DNA of 64,000 bases from Armatimonadota bacterium. GTDB taxonomy: Bacteria; Armatimonadota; HRBIN16. The stretch's first letter is position 1. Each line of letters opens with the position of its first letter. The stretch is from positions 1-64,000 of the forward strand of contig BPGT01000005.1 in NCBI GenBank assembly GCA_026003175.1. The letters are read 5' to 3'. Under the pieces are notes generated by a model. That model searched no databases and was not told the DNA's origin. It worked only from the letters and a program-made list of their open reading frames with translations. The position numbers were made by a program, and so were the translations under genes. Below, piece after piece: positions 34,278 through 42,196 of the stretch.

Positions 34278-34739
34278 CTACTCCTCCCGACGGCTTTCCT
34301 GCACTTTCCAGTAAGCGTCTCCTTTGGGAAGCACGAAAAATACCATGACCGCCACGCTGGGAACGGCAAACATCAGGAAGTCCGCCCGCGACGAGCCCAG
34401 AAAGAACAACAGCAACCCAAACACCGCGCATGCTTCGGCGAATGCCAGAGCAATCACCGTGTGCGTCGTGAACTGCTGGGGGGAGGTAAGCTTTCCTGTG
34501 GTAGTAGCGTGTTCTCCGTGTACGCTTAACCGCAGCTGCGCCCACACCACCGCAGCAATCAAACAGGCGATGCCTAGCAGGGTAACCGGCAGACGCATTG
34601 ACTCCAGCCCGGGTGATACTGTTCGCTCATCGCCCCGCTGAATCAAATAAACCAGAACGCCGTACATCACCACCGAACCGATGAAGGCGAATACTATGGT
34701 CGCCCATGTGAGACGGTTAGGACCGGTTCCATGGGTCAT
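34278..34739 (-). CDS. hypothetical membrane protein, four helices
   Basis: A 153-residue protein with four predicted transmembrane segments (about 12-32, 50-67, 95-115, 122-140). No family recognised. It ends directly against the methyltransferase start (TAG then TTG), so the two are probably cotranscribed. It lies downstream of the selenocysteine tRNA on the same strand. Confidence 0.6.
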   Translation of the reverse strand: MTHGTGPNRLTWATIVFAFIGSVVMYGVLVYLIQRGDERTVSPGLESMRLPVTLLGIACLIAAVVWAQLRLSVHGEHATTTGKLTSPQQFTTHTVIALAFAEACAVFGLLLFFLGSSRADFLMFAVPSVAVMVFFVLPKGDAYWKVQESRREE

Positions 34740-34761
34740 TTTCCTTTATGCCTCCGTGAGA

Positions 34762-34861
34762 TGGCGAGAGCGCGTGGGAATCGAACCCACCCGGGACGGG
34801 GGCAACCCACCCCGCAGACAGCTTTGAAGGCTGCGGAGGACACCAGTCCCCATGCGCTCTC
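34762..34861 (-). tRNA. selC: tRNA-Sec (anticodon UCA)
   Basis: The minus strand gives a 100-nt tRNA with an 8-bp acceptor stem (GAGAGCGC with GCGCTCTC), a 6-bp D stem (GGGGAC/GTCCTC) with 4-nt loop, the anticodon loop CTTCAAA (anticodon TCA), a long variable arm (GCGGGG...CCCCCGT), a 5-bp T stem (GTGGG/CCCAC) with TTCGATT, discriminator G and encoded CCA. The 8+5 acceptor/T geometry, long D stem and UCA anticodon are specific to bacterial selenocysteine tRNA and exclude tRNA-Ser. It implies that the genome has SelA/SelB/SelD and at least one selenoprotein, none of which I see in this window. Confidence 0.95.
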
Positions 34862-34864
34862 GCA

Positions 34865-35818
34865 TTAATCTTCCAGCCACAGGCAAACCGCCGCCAGGTC
34901 CTGCGCCCTGTCGCCCAGCTCGGCAGGCACTACCTGCAACACCTCGCGTACCCTGCTCCAGGCGTGCACCTCCAGCGCACGGCGCAGTGGCTCCAGCACC
35001 AGATCGCCCGCTTTGACTGCAATCGTGCCCAGCACCACTCGCTCGGGGTTCAGTATCTGTGCCACGTTGGCGATGCCGATACCCATGTACGTCGCCGCTT
35101 CCGCGAGCACGAACCGCGCAAAGGTATCGCCTTCGCTCGCCGCCTCCACGATGTGTTGGGCGGTCACCTCCTCGGGCGAGGTTCGCTGCCACAAAAGGCT
35201 TTCGGGCGATTCATCCGCCAGCTCCCTCGCACGACGGGCGATGGACGGTCCGGAAGCCAGAGCCTCCAAACACCCTCGTTTGCCGCACCCGCAAAGCGGA
35301 CCGTCCAGCAGCACGGTGGTGTGCCCAATCTCGCCAGCAAGGTCGTTGGCACCACGATAGAGCTTTCCGTCCAGTATCAGCCCACCGCCGATGCCCGTAC
35401 CCCACGTCATGAATACCATATTGCGCGTGCCGCGCCCTGCTCCGAAGCGGTGTTCGGCTAAGGCAGTGGCGTTGGCATCGTTCTCCAGTCGCGTTGGCAG
35501 CCCGAACCGCTCTTCAAAGAGCCGCTTGATGGGTACAGCGTCCCACCCCGGCAAATTAGGCGGCGAGTAAACGACACCCTTCTGGCTGTCCAGCGGTCCT
35601 CCACACGAGATGCCGATACCGCGTACCTGCTCGCGAGATACCCCTTCCATGACTCGCTCGGTCATCTCGAACAGCTGCTGCACAACCGCCTGCCAGCCTT
35701 CGTGCACACGGGTCGGCTGCCACTGCCGTGCGAGGATGTGCCCCTCCACGTCCGCCAGCACGCACGCCACTTTTGTGCCGCCGATATCCACGCCGACGAT
35801 GTAGGGTGCATTTATCAT
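34865..35818 (-). CDS. ROK-family sugar kinase (glucokinase-like)
   Basis: A 317-residue ATP-dependent hexose kinase. N-terminal phosphate loop VGVDIGGTKVACVLAD, catalytic region LENDANATALAEHRFGAGRG with Asp, TWGTGIGGGLI, and the ROK zinc site GH...CGCGKRGCLEALASG. No helix-turn-helix domain, so it is an enzyme rather than a NagC/XylR-type repressor. Glucose is the most common substrate, but N-acetyl sugars are possible. ATG 35818. Confidence 0.9.
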   Translation of the reverse strand: MINAPYIVGVDIGGTKVACVLADVEGHILARQWQPTRVHEGWQAVVQQLFEMTERVMEGVSREQVRGIGISCGGPLDSQKGVVYSPPNLPGWDAVPIKRLFEERFGLPTRLENDANATALAEHRFGAGRGTRNMVFMTWGTGIGGGLILDGKLYRGANDLAGEIGHTTVLLDGPLCGCGKRGCLEALASGPSIARRARELADESPESLLWQRTSPEEVTAQHIVEAASEGDTFARFVLAEAATYMGIGIANVAQILNPERVVLGTIAVKAGDLVLEPLRRALEVHAWSRVREVLQVVPAELGDRAQDLAAVCLWLED

Positions 35819-35820
35819 CG

Positions 35821-36075
35821 CTAACCGGGCTTTTGCTCAGGAAACAGCGACCTGTCTTCCGGTTCGATAATCATGCCGGTTGTTTGCAGCCACGCTGTCG
35901 CTCGCTGTATCTCCTCCACAGAGCCTTCCAGCTCCACATAGGCGTAGCCGCCGTCTTCGGTGAAGTTTGCCCGCTTGACGTTGACCACCACGTTATAATC
36001 TTTGCCCAGCCGCCACAGGAAAGGTTCCTTGACCTGCTCGGCGGTGGCTGTGATGAGCATCCTCAGTTTTGCCAT
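35821..36075 (-). CDS. NIL-domain protein
   Basis: An 84-residue ferredoxin-fold protein starting at ATG 36075 behind GAGGAAGG. Residues 4-75 (LRMLITATAEQVKEPFLWRLGKDYNVVVNVKRANFTEDGGYAYVELEGS split over several strands) match the NIL domain that follows methionine ABC transporter ATPases and also occurs alone. Possibly a small-molecule sensor or a subunit in homocysteine/sulfur metabolism. It ends 3 nt before the ROK kinase start. Confidence 0.75.
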   Translation of the reverse strand: MAKLRMLITATAEQVKEPFLWRLGKDYNVVVNVKRANFTEDGGYAYVELEGSVEEIQRATAWLQTTGMIIEPEDRSLFPEQKPG

Positions 36076-36357
36076 GTGTCCTTCCTCGGTAGCATATCTC
36101 TGCACTGGGTGTCGCCCAGACTGCGGTAGACTGTTCAACGTCGGGATCAGCATTTCCCCTGAGGAGTGCGAACCTCCTAGTGAGCCGAACCATCTCGCCT
36201 TGCCTCTCCACAAGCGGCGAAGGGAACGGCTCGATCCTCCCCAAAACAGAGGTTTAACAGCCTACTAGCCTGTGCACCTCTGCATGATTTCTGCCCTTCC
36301 TGCGACGACTCCTGCAGGAGCAGGATGCTACTGAGACGAAACCGTTATAATGAGATG
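36076..36357. other. divergent intergenic region before the second PEP-CTERM gene
   Basis: No gene is supported. On the minus strand, upstream of the NIL gene, several small hairpins can be drawn (GGAG/CTCC near 36150-36170 and CTGGG/CCCAG near 36107-36121), but I cannot match a known riboswitch. Confidence 0.35.
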
Positions 36358-36373
36358 GGCAAGGAAGTTGCTC
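36357..36373 (+). promoter_or_regulatory. candidate sigma-54 promoter of the second PEP-CTERM gene
   Basis: GGGCAAGGAAGTTGCT: GG at 36358-36359 and GC at 36370-36371 with ten bases between, a full TTGCT -12 box, and a -24 box matching five of seven positions. Weaker than the sites at 28320 and 44470. Confidence 0.5.
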
Positions 36374-36380
36374 GGGGCTA

Positions 36381-36406
36381 CAGTATATGAAAGGAGGCTT
36401 ATACTG
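36381..36406 (+). promoter_or_regulatory. inverted repeat enclosing the ribosome-binding site
   Basis: CAGTATA (36381-36387) and TATACTG (36400-36406) form a perfect 7-bp inverted repeat. The loop holds the AAAGGAGG Shine-Dalgarno, and the second arm ends on the G of the GTG start. Confidence 0.5.
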
Positions 36407-37557
36407 TGCGAAACCGTGAGACTTTATCTCAATCACCCACCAGCCTGCTCCTCTTTCTGTTCACTGTTTGCTGTCTGCTGGCTTATCCGGCAGATGCACA
36501 GCTATACCGGTGGACGGTGATTGACCTGCATCCAGGCGGTGCCCAGCAATCCGCGCTTACCTGTATCTCGGCAAATGGGCAAGTGCAGGGAGGTTGGGCA
36601 TTCTTCCCTGACGGGTACAAAGGCATTGTCTGGTACGGCAGTGTCGGCTCATGGCAGGCATTCCACCCTGCCGGTGCGTCCTCGTCTGCGATCACCGCTC
36701 TGTCCGCAGACGGACATTTCAAGGCAGGCTTTGTCACCGTGAACGGTATCATGCGAGCCAGTATCTGGACAGAAGAGCCAAACAACTGGACAAACCTGAG
36801 CGCATCCCTTAACGGCCACGCATGGGTTCAGGCTATTTCCCTGGATGGGAGCAAACAGGCGGGTACATATACGCCATGGGGCACTGGTCAACGCCAAGGC
36901 GTATTGTGGTCGGGAAGTGAGGCGACGTGGGTAGACCTTCATCCTGCAGGCTTTTACTGGTCAGAGGTGCGAGCGATTTCCGCCGACGGAACGGTGCAGG
37001 CGGGGTTTACCCAGCGTGAATCGAGCGACGGTTATCACGCTACCCTGTGGTTCGGCAATGCGGACAGCCGCCTCGACCTCCATCCGTCAGGAGCGCAGAG
37101 CTCAAAGGTGCTTGCGCTTTCTGCTGACGGAAGCGTGCAAGGCGGTTCGGTAGACTGGAAGGCGGCTTTATGGTTTGGTAGTGCAGGGAGCTGGATATCA
37201 TTGAATCCTTCCGGCGCATCATACTCGGAGGTACTTGGCATGACCGCAGACGGTAGCAAACAGGTCGGAGTGGTAGATGGTTATGCCGCACTGTGGTTTG
37301 GCAGTGCAGACAACTGGCTCAGCTTAGAGTCGGTGCTTCCTGCAGGCTACAGCGCTGCACAGGCAGCGGCGATTACCGAGGTGAACGGAACCCTGTACAT
37401 CGCAGGATCGAGTCTTGCCGCTGGTTCTCCCTACGCACATGGCATACTGTGGATAGGCACACCTGTACCCGAACCCTCCGCCCTGTGCGGGGTAACAATA
37501 CCTTTATCTCTGATGGTGCTGGTTCGTTACCGAAGCAGACGACAGCAGAGGGTTTGA
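36406..37557 (+). CDS. PEP-CTERM protein with tandem extracellular repeats
   Basis: A 383-residue exported protein starting at GTG 36406 after AAAGGAGG. Signal peptide about residues 10-35. The body has about six degenerate repeats of 40-50 residues with the pattern W..LHPSGA..S.V.ALSADGS.QGG....AALWFGSA, suggesting a beta-propeller-like repeat domain. The C-terminus VPEPSA, hydrophobic helix, and RYRSRRQQR is a PEP-CTERM sorting tag. The tag and candidate promoter link it to the gene at 28375. Confidence 0.82.
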   Translation: MRNRETLSQSPTSLLLFLFTVCCLLAYPADAQLYRWTVIDLHPGGAQQSALTCISANGQVQGGWAFFPDGYKGIVWYGSVGSWQAFHPAGASSSAITALSADGHFKAGFVTVNGIMRASIWTEEPNNWTNLSASLNGHAWVQAISLDGSKQAGTYTPWGTGQRQGVLWSGSEATWVDLHPAGFYWSEVRAISADGTVQAGFTQRESSDGYHATLWFGNADSRLDLHPSGAQSSKVLALSADGSVQGGSVDWKAALWFGSAGSWISLNPSGASYSEVLGMTADGSKQVGVVDGYAALWFGSADNWLSLESVLPAGYSAAQAAAITEVNGTLYIAGSSLAAGSPYAHGILWIGTPVPEPSALCGVTIPLSLMVLVRYRSRRQQRV

Positions 37558-37578
37558 CCGGACAGGCGTATCGGGGAT

Positions 37579-37598
37579 TGTCGCGCCGCGGCGCGACA
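37579..37598. repeat. perfect 20-bp GC palindrome
   Basis: TGTCGCGCCGCGGCGCGACA, 22 nt after the stop of the PEP-CTERM gene. It may be a terminator stem without a T-run, or a protein-binding site. The rest of the 200-bp gap to 37766 shows nothing else except the AACAGGAGGAGC site of the next gene. Confidence 0.5.
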
Positions 37599-37765
37599 TC
37601 TACTACGCGAGTGTGCTTCCACGCTTCGAGCCTTCCCATCGCCCTGGCTGCTCAAGACTATGCGTCTGTACGGCTGTGGCGAATGCTCCCTGACAATCAC
37701 TCATCAGGTGCAGGTTACTTACAAAGGGAACACGAATTCTGTTAAAAAATAACAGGAGGAGCACC

Positions 37766-38476
37766 ATGTGGCTGACGATGTTGTTACTGGCAGCTGCGAC
37801 TGCGCAGGCAGATAAACCGATAGAGACTGGTTTCCTGAACAGAACCTACACGAAGGACGGCTTCACCATGCCCTACGTGGTGTACGTGCCGCGCGATTAC
37901 ACACCCACAAAGCAATACCCCGTTATCCTTTTCCTGCATGGGGCGGGCGAGCGCGGCAGCGACGGCTTAAGGCAAACGCAGGTGGGTATCGGTTCAGCGA
38001 TACGCTCATACCCGGAGCGGTTTCCCTGTATCGTGGTCATGCCACAGTGTCCCGCCGACAAGTGGTGGAACGGCGAGGTATTGGAAGCGGCCTACCAGTG
38101 CCTGCAGCAAACGATGAAAGAGTTCTCGTGTGACCTGAAGCGTGTCTATCTGACGGGGTTGTCGATGGGCGGCTTTGGCACATGGGAGTTGCTGGGCAAA
38201 TATCCTGACGCCTTCGCAGCGGCGATACCGATTTGCGGGCGAGGCAACCCCGCCGATGCGGAGAAGATCAAAAACATCCCGATATGGGTGTTTCATGGCG
38301 ACGCCGATACAGTGGTGCCGCCCTCCTTTTCGCGCGAGATGGTGGAAGCCTTGAAGAAGGCAGGGTCCACTGTGGTGAAGTACACCGAGCTGCCTGGCAT
38401 CGGGCATAACTCGTGGGACCCCGCCTACAACAGCGCACAGGTCATTGAGTGGTTGCTGGAACAAAAGAAACCGTAG
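37766..38476 (+). CDS. secreted alpha/beta-hydrolase (esterase/dienelactone hydrolase-like)
   Basis: A 236-residue protein with a short signal peptide (LTMLLLAAATAQA). The alpha/beta hydrolase fold is clear: YPVILFLHGAGERG (oxyanion region), nucleophile elbow GLSMGG with Ser, acid FHGDADTVVPP, and histidine in GIGHNSW. It resembles the carboxylesterase/phospholipase group often secreted with carbohydrate esterases (the LpqC/PHB-depolymerase-like branch). Substrate unknown. Confidence 0.85.
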   Translation: MWLTMLLLAAATAQADKPIETGFLNRTYTKDGFTMPYVVYVPRDYTPTKQYPVILFLHGAGERGSDGLRQTQVGIGSAIRSYPERFPCIVVMPQCPADKWWNGEVLEAAYQCLQQTMKEFSCDLKRVYLTGLSMGGFGTWELLGKYPDAFAAAIPICGRGNPADAEKIKNIPIWVFHGDADTVVPPSFSREMVEALKKAGSTVVKYTELPGIGHNSWDPAYNSAQVIEWLLEQKKP

Positions 38477-38482
38477 CGGTCG

Positions 38483-40357
38483 CTACGTCTCCAGCGTGAA
38501 GTTCATCAGGAACAGCCAGCCACGTGTAAGCAGCTCTGTGACGCTCAGGAACGCGCCATAGACACCGCCTATATACAGGCGTGGATGCCACAGCTTGCCG
38601 CGTTTGAGCAACTGCCAGGCATCCTGCCAGACGGCGCGCGACTGTCCCATGCGCAGGTGCAGATAGGTGAGAAATGCTACCACCTTGGCGATGGCACGCC
38701 TCTGACGCTGCACCTGTGCTTCCTTCGCCTGTGCGACGTTCTCACGCCACTCGGCGGCGCGTTTGGTCAGCCAGGTGGCACGCCATATCTTCTCGAACAT
38801 TAGTAGCAGATTCAGCACTCGCCATGACAAAACGGCAGTATCCTTCGTACGACGCCAAGCGTATGCCAAACGGCTCTCCATGGGGAAAGTGGGGCGTCGT
38901 TCGGTGCGTCCCTTCAGGCGCCAGAAGCCGGTAATCATGGGATGCGCCTCTTCACAGTGCGTCGCGTAGGCATACCAGACGGCGTTCTTAAAGATACCCC
39001 AGTACGATTCCGGCGTCGCCCGGTTGAGCACCTTCGTCAGGTTTTCCACCGAGTAGAACCGCTTCCACGCCTCACGGTAGACGTTGAACCACTCTTCTTT
39101 CGTCATATTCGGATGGTTCTGTGCTGCGTGGAAGCTATCGTACTCATTGAAGTCGGGGCTCATCCACTCGCCGCGTTTGGTCATCTCCAGATGGTCTACC
39201 GAGCCGGGCAGAGGAGTGAGCATAAAGAAGCTCGCCTGGTCGGGCTGAACGACCTCCATCAACATGGTGATGTCCCGACGCACCGACTCCACCGTATCGT
39301 GTGGGAAGCCGATGATGTAGCTGGTGTGCACGGCGATACCATAACGGTGCCACGCCTGGATCATCTCCTCGTAGAAGTTGGTTTTGTTTTGCCCTTTGGA
39401 CGCCGCTTTCAAGTTGTCCGCATTGAGGCTCTCCAGACCGATGAACACCTGCGTGCAGCCCGCCCTTGCCGCCATGTCCACAAAATCGGGGATACGGTAG
39501 GAGGGCACATCCACTTGCATCATGAAGGTAATGCGCATTCCCTCCTGCTCGCGCATGTGGATAAGCCGCTGGAAAATCTCGCGCCACTGCGGGTTGCGAG
39601 ACATATTGTCGTCGGTGAAGAAGTAGTGCTTGATGCGGGGATAGTGCTCGCGAACGTGCTTTTCAATCAGATCGGGAGAGCGGTAGCGCATGAAATTGCC
39701 CTGCACATGAATGATAGTGCAGAAAGAGCACTTGAACACGCACCCACGCGAGGTGTCCATCGTGCCAGCGTAGGGAAGCACGAATCGCTTTGCCACCGAC
39801 TCGTCTACCAGCGGCGCAGCCCACTCTTTTGTCAGGTCTGGCAGATCGCCCAGCCAGTAAACGGATTTCAGATTACCCTTGAGCGCATCGCTCAGCACCT
39901 CTTCGGTACGACCTTCCACCTCGCCTGCAAAGAGGCTGATGCCCTCCTCTCGCAGCTGCTGCAGTTCAGGCGTCAAACCCAGCAGTGCCAGCGAGCCGCT
40001 CACGTGGAACCCACCGATAATCACCATCGCGCCCAGCTTTTTGAAACGACGAGCCAGGTCTACCGCGCGCGGAAACTGATTGGTTTGCACACCCACCAGC
40101 CCCACCAGCGTCGGCACTCCCGGAATACTCCACCTGCGCATCACTTTCTCGGGAACCACCAGCTGAACGGTCTCATCCATCAGATGCACCTCGATAGGTA
40201 TACCCATTTTCTGGGCAGCATCGCGGAACAGACCGTTCAGCGCGTTTAACGTATTGGAGGGCAAAACGCCTCGCACGTGATGAATCACGTAGCCGTCGTC
40301 GTCATACTTGGAAGGCTTTACCAGAATGACGTTCAATGCGGGTAAAATTCGTTCCAT
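38483..40357 (-). CDS. B12-binding radical SAM protein
   Basis: A 624-residue protein. The first 150 residues resemble a cobalamin-binding Rossmann domain (GVPTLVGLVGVQTNQFPRAVDLARRFK, VIIGGFHVS), then the radical SAM cluster motif RGCVFKCSFCTII (CX3CX2C) with IYFTDDN-like strand YFFTDDNMSR, and a helical C-terminus with basic and aromatic segments (WRATWLTKRAAEWRENV) that may touch the membrane. I use ATG 40357 because AGGAGGAAA immediately precedes it. Members methylate or rearrange diverse lipids and antibiotics; the target is not predictable. Confidence 0.85.
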   Translation of the reverse strand: MERILPALNVILVKPSKYDDDGYVIHHVRGVLPSNTLNALNGLFRDAAQKMGIPIEVHLMDETVQLVVPEKVMRRWSIPGVPTLVGLVGVQTNQFPRAVDLARRFKKLGAMVIIGGFHVSGSLALLGLTPELQQLREEGISLFAGEVEGRTEEVLSDALKGNLKSVYWLGDLPDLTKEWAAPLVDESVAKRFVLPYAGTMDTSRGCVFKCSFCTIIHVQGNFMRYRSPDLIEKHVREHYPRIKHYFFTDDNMSRNPQWREIFQRLIHMREQEGMRITFMMQVDVPSYRIPDFVDMAARAGCTQVFIGLESLNADNLKAASKGQNKTNFYEEMIQAWHRYGIAVHTSYIIGFPHDTVESVRRDITMLMEVVQPDQASFFMLTPLPGSVDHLEMTKRGEWMSPDFNEYDSFHAAQNHPNMTKEEWFNVYREAWKRFYSVENLTKVLNRATPESYWGIFKNAVWYAYATHCEEAHPMITGFWRLKGRTERRPTFPMESRLAYAWRRTKDTAVLSWRVLNLLLMFEKIWRATWLTKRAAEWRENVAQAKEAQVQRQRRAIAKVVAFLTYLHLRMGQSRAVWQDAWQLLKRGKLWHPRLYIGGVYGAFLSVTELLTRGWLFLMNFTLET

Positions 40358-40562
40358 TTTCCTCCTGCCTTCTCTCATCCAGCCGATGCGGGGTGTACGA
40401 AACATCCTCCATACACCTCCCATCCCAACATTTTGATTGATTATAAGCGTTTACGCCATAAGAAGTCAAGTGACAATTCGTTTAGTACTGGAAAGTATCC
40501 TGCTTGTACGCAAAAAAACGATACCCTTCCCATGATGTTTGCGACACAGCAAAGCACAAATA

Positions 40563-40593
40563 TTCCCCTCTCCTGCAGTTGCCAGGAGAGGGG
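40563..40593. repeat. CCCCTCTCCTG hairpin downstream of the disulfide oxidoreductase gene
   Basis: TCCCCTCTCCTG pairs with CAGGAGAGGGG. It belongs to the same hairpin family as 26352-26374 and stands 20 nt after the stop of the 40614-41318 gene, where it could serve as a terminator stem. Confidence 0.5.
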
Positions 40594-40613
40594 GCGAGGG
40601 TGCGCCTCTTATT

Positions 40614-41318
40614 CTATGCCTTCACAAGGGCGTTCTCCAGATAGCGCAGAACCATGTTGTCGGGCATTGCCCCTTCGAACTCCACTACTTCATTGATGAC
40701 GGTCTTGGGTACGCCGTACACGTTCCAGTCCTGACTCAGCTGCTCAAATTCCATCGCCTCGATCATCGAACCGCGAATGTTCGGGTTGACGAAGGCGAAC
40801 TGGTGCGCCGTCAGTACCGCACGTGGGCAGTACGGACAGGTTGGTGTGACGAACACCATCATGTCCACCGGTTTATCGATTTTGGTCACCTCATCCAGCA
40901 CCTGCGGTGCCAGGTGGTGATGACCGGTGGAAATCATCAGGATGTCTTCCAGCAGGGTGGCGAACTCGTAGCCCGCCGGAATGCCGTAGAAACGGATGCC
41001 GTAATCTACCTCCTCGCCGTTCTGCAGCCCTGTTAGCACGATAGCGGGTACAAGGTAGCCCTGCCCGTCCTTTTTCAGGTCATACGCCGCAGCGCGCACT
41101 GGGTCGGTGTAGGGGTCTACGAATTCTACCTGTAGTTTATCATTCAGCTCCGCCAGCTCGCTCATCAGCTCGCGCAGCTCCGTGCAGAAGGCGCATTCCC
41201 GTCGCCCCGGCGCTATCAGGTTAGTGGCAGGCGCGAACACTATCATCTTCACCGGGTTGACCATCTCACCCAGCCGCTCGCGCACTGCCGCCTTATCTTT
41301 CTCGGTCAGAATAGCCAT
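40614..41318 (-). CDS. protein disulfide oxidoreductase (two-thioredoxin-fold, PDO family)
   Basis: A 234-residue cytoplasmic protein with two thioredoxin folds. Active sites are C42-AF-C45 (in RECAFCTEL) and C161-PY-C164 (in TPTCPYCPRA), with the cis-Pro in each half (YLVPAIV and YGVPKTV). This two-CXXC family (glutaredoxin-like) is characteristic of thermophilic archaea and bacteria, where it helps form intracellular disulfides, so it supports a thermophilic host. ATG 41318. Confidence 0.9.
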   Translation of the reverse strand: MAILTEKDKAAVRERLGEMVNPVKMIVFAPATNLIAPGRRECAFCTELRELMSELAELNDKLQVEFVDPYTDPVRAAAYDLKKDGQGYLVPAIVLTGLQNGEEVDYGIRFYGIPAGYEFATLLEDILMISTGHHHLAPQVLDEVTKIDKPVDMMVFVTPTCPYCPRAVLTAHQFAFVNPNIRGSMIEAMEFEQLSQDWNVYGVPKTVINEVVEFEGAMPDNMVLRYLENALVKA

Positions 41319-41472
41319 GTTGTGGTTCCCTCCTCTGGCTCAAGTTATTTCCACTGTGTTTGACTCCAATACTTGCTCAATAGATTCACGCCGCAATCAG
41401 GGAACATTTCGCCCGATTCCCTCGTCTACGTGAATGGTAAACAATTCCACCAATCAAGAGGAGGGAGTTCCA

Positions 41473-42039
41473 ATGTCTCGCTTCGCCACGACGCTGGTGC
41501 TGCTGCTATGGAGTCTCCCGCTGTTTGCGCAGGAACCGGCATGCTTCTACCAGAAATGCTATGGCAGTGGGCTGGTGCTGATTACCTCCACCAATCCCAG
41601 CATGGGCGGCACGGTAGAGATGGCTGTGCGCAACATCCTGTGCCCGGAGGGGGTCACTCCTCCTGATGACCCACTGGCGGGTAAGCTGGTCTTCCGCACG
41701 GTGACGCTCGCAGCACCTGGCAGCTGGCCTCCCATCGTGCCGGTAACGGTGGTCATGCACGACGCCGAGCGGTACGCAATGGAGAAGCCGTTTGAGGCAA
41801 CGTTCGGCGGAGCTGCCACCGCGTACATCGGCTTCACGCGCAAGGGCGTCAAGGGCACGCTGGAGGTAACCGTTACGGACTGGCGTGATCCCACCGACGC
41901 GCTGGGACCCAGCATCATGCTGTTCGACACCCTCAAGATGACCTTCGTCCCCGAAAACTCGCCCCTGCCCTACCAGCTGGAGTGGCAGGGTATCGTGTGG
42001 AAGGGAGACCTGATTGTGTTTGAGCGTTGGGGCAGATAA
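41473..42039 (+). CDS. hypothetical exported protein
   Basis: A 188-residue protein from ATG 41473 (GAGGGAG upstream; 13 further in-frame residues before it lack coding character). A signal peptide ends at LPLFAQ. Mature part has predicted beta structure with the pattern MEKPFEATFGG and VTVTDWRDPTD, and four early cysteines (CFYQKCYG and the C of NILCPEG). No family recognised. A strong terminator follows. Confidence 0.65.
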   Translation: MSRFATTLVLLLWSLPLFAQEPACFYQKCYGSGLVLITSTNPSMGGTVEMAVRNILCPEGVTPPDDPLAGKLVFRTVTLAAPGSWPPIVPVTVVMHDAERYAMEKPFEATFGGAATAYIGFTRKGVKGTLEVTVTDWRDPTDALGPSIMLFDTLKMTFVPENSPLPYQLEWQGIVWKGDLIVFERWGR

Positions 42040-42047
42040 GCACTGCC

Positions 42048-42080
42048 AGCCCCCTGCAGGCAAGCCCGCAGGGGGCTTTT
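42048..42080 (+). terminator. intrinsic terminator
   Basis: AGCCCCCTGC (42048-42057) pairs with GCAGGGGGCT (42068-42077), followed by TTT. Confidence 0.85.
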
Positions 42081-42125
42081 GCGTTCTCCTCGTGTGTGAT
42101 AGAATACGATAACAAGATTCGGGGA

Positions 42126-42146
42126 GGGCGAGGCTCCCGCCGAGCC
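42126..42146 (+). repeat. GCCGAGCC dispersed repeat, copy 4
   Basis: GGCGAGGCTCCCGCCGAGCC, related to the copies at 13411-13432, 14940-14962 and 15037-15060. Confidence 0.6.
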
Positions 42147-42196
42147 ATGCGCAACGCCTTTCTCCGTATCTCTCAGGCAGCGAAGGAGCAGAGTCG

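Noticed and set aside
34762-34861. tRNA-Ser instead of tRNA-Sec
   Set aside because: Both have a long variable arm, but the anticodon is TCA (not TGA), the acceptor stem is 8 bp and the D stem 6 bp, which define tRNA-Sec.
36076-36360. SAM or cobalamin riboswitch upstream of the NIL-domain gene
   Set aside because: Several hairpins can be drawn, but none of the conserved core sequences of these classes is present.
38942-40249. 435-codon open frame on the plus strand
   Set aside because: It is antisense to the B12-radical SAM gene; its translation is His/Arg-rich with no family motifs, as expected for a shadow frame in GC-rich DNA.
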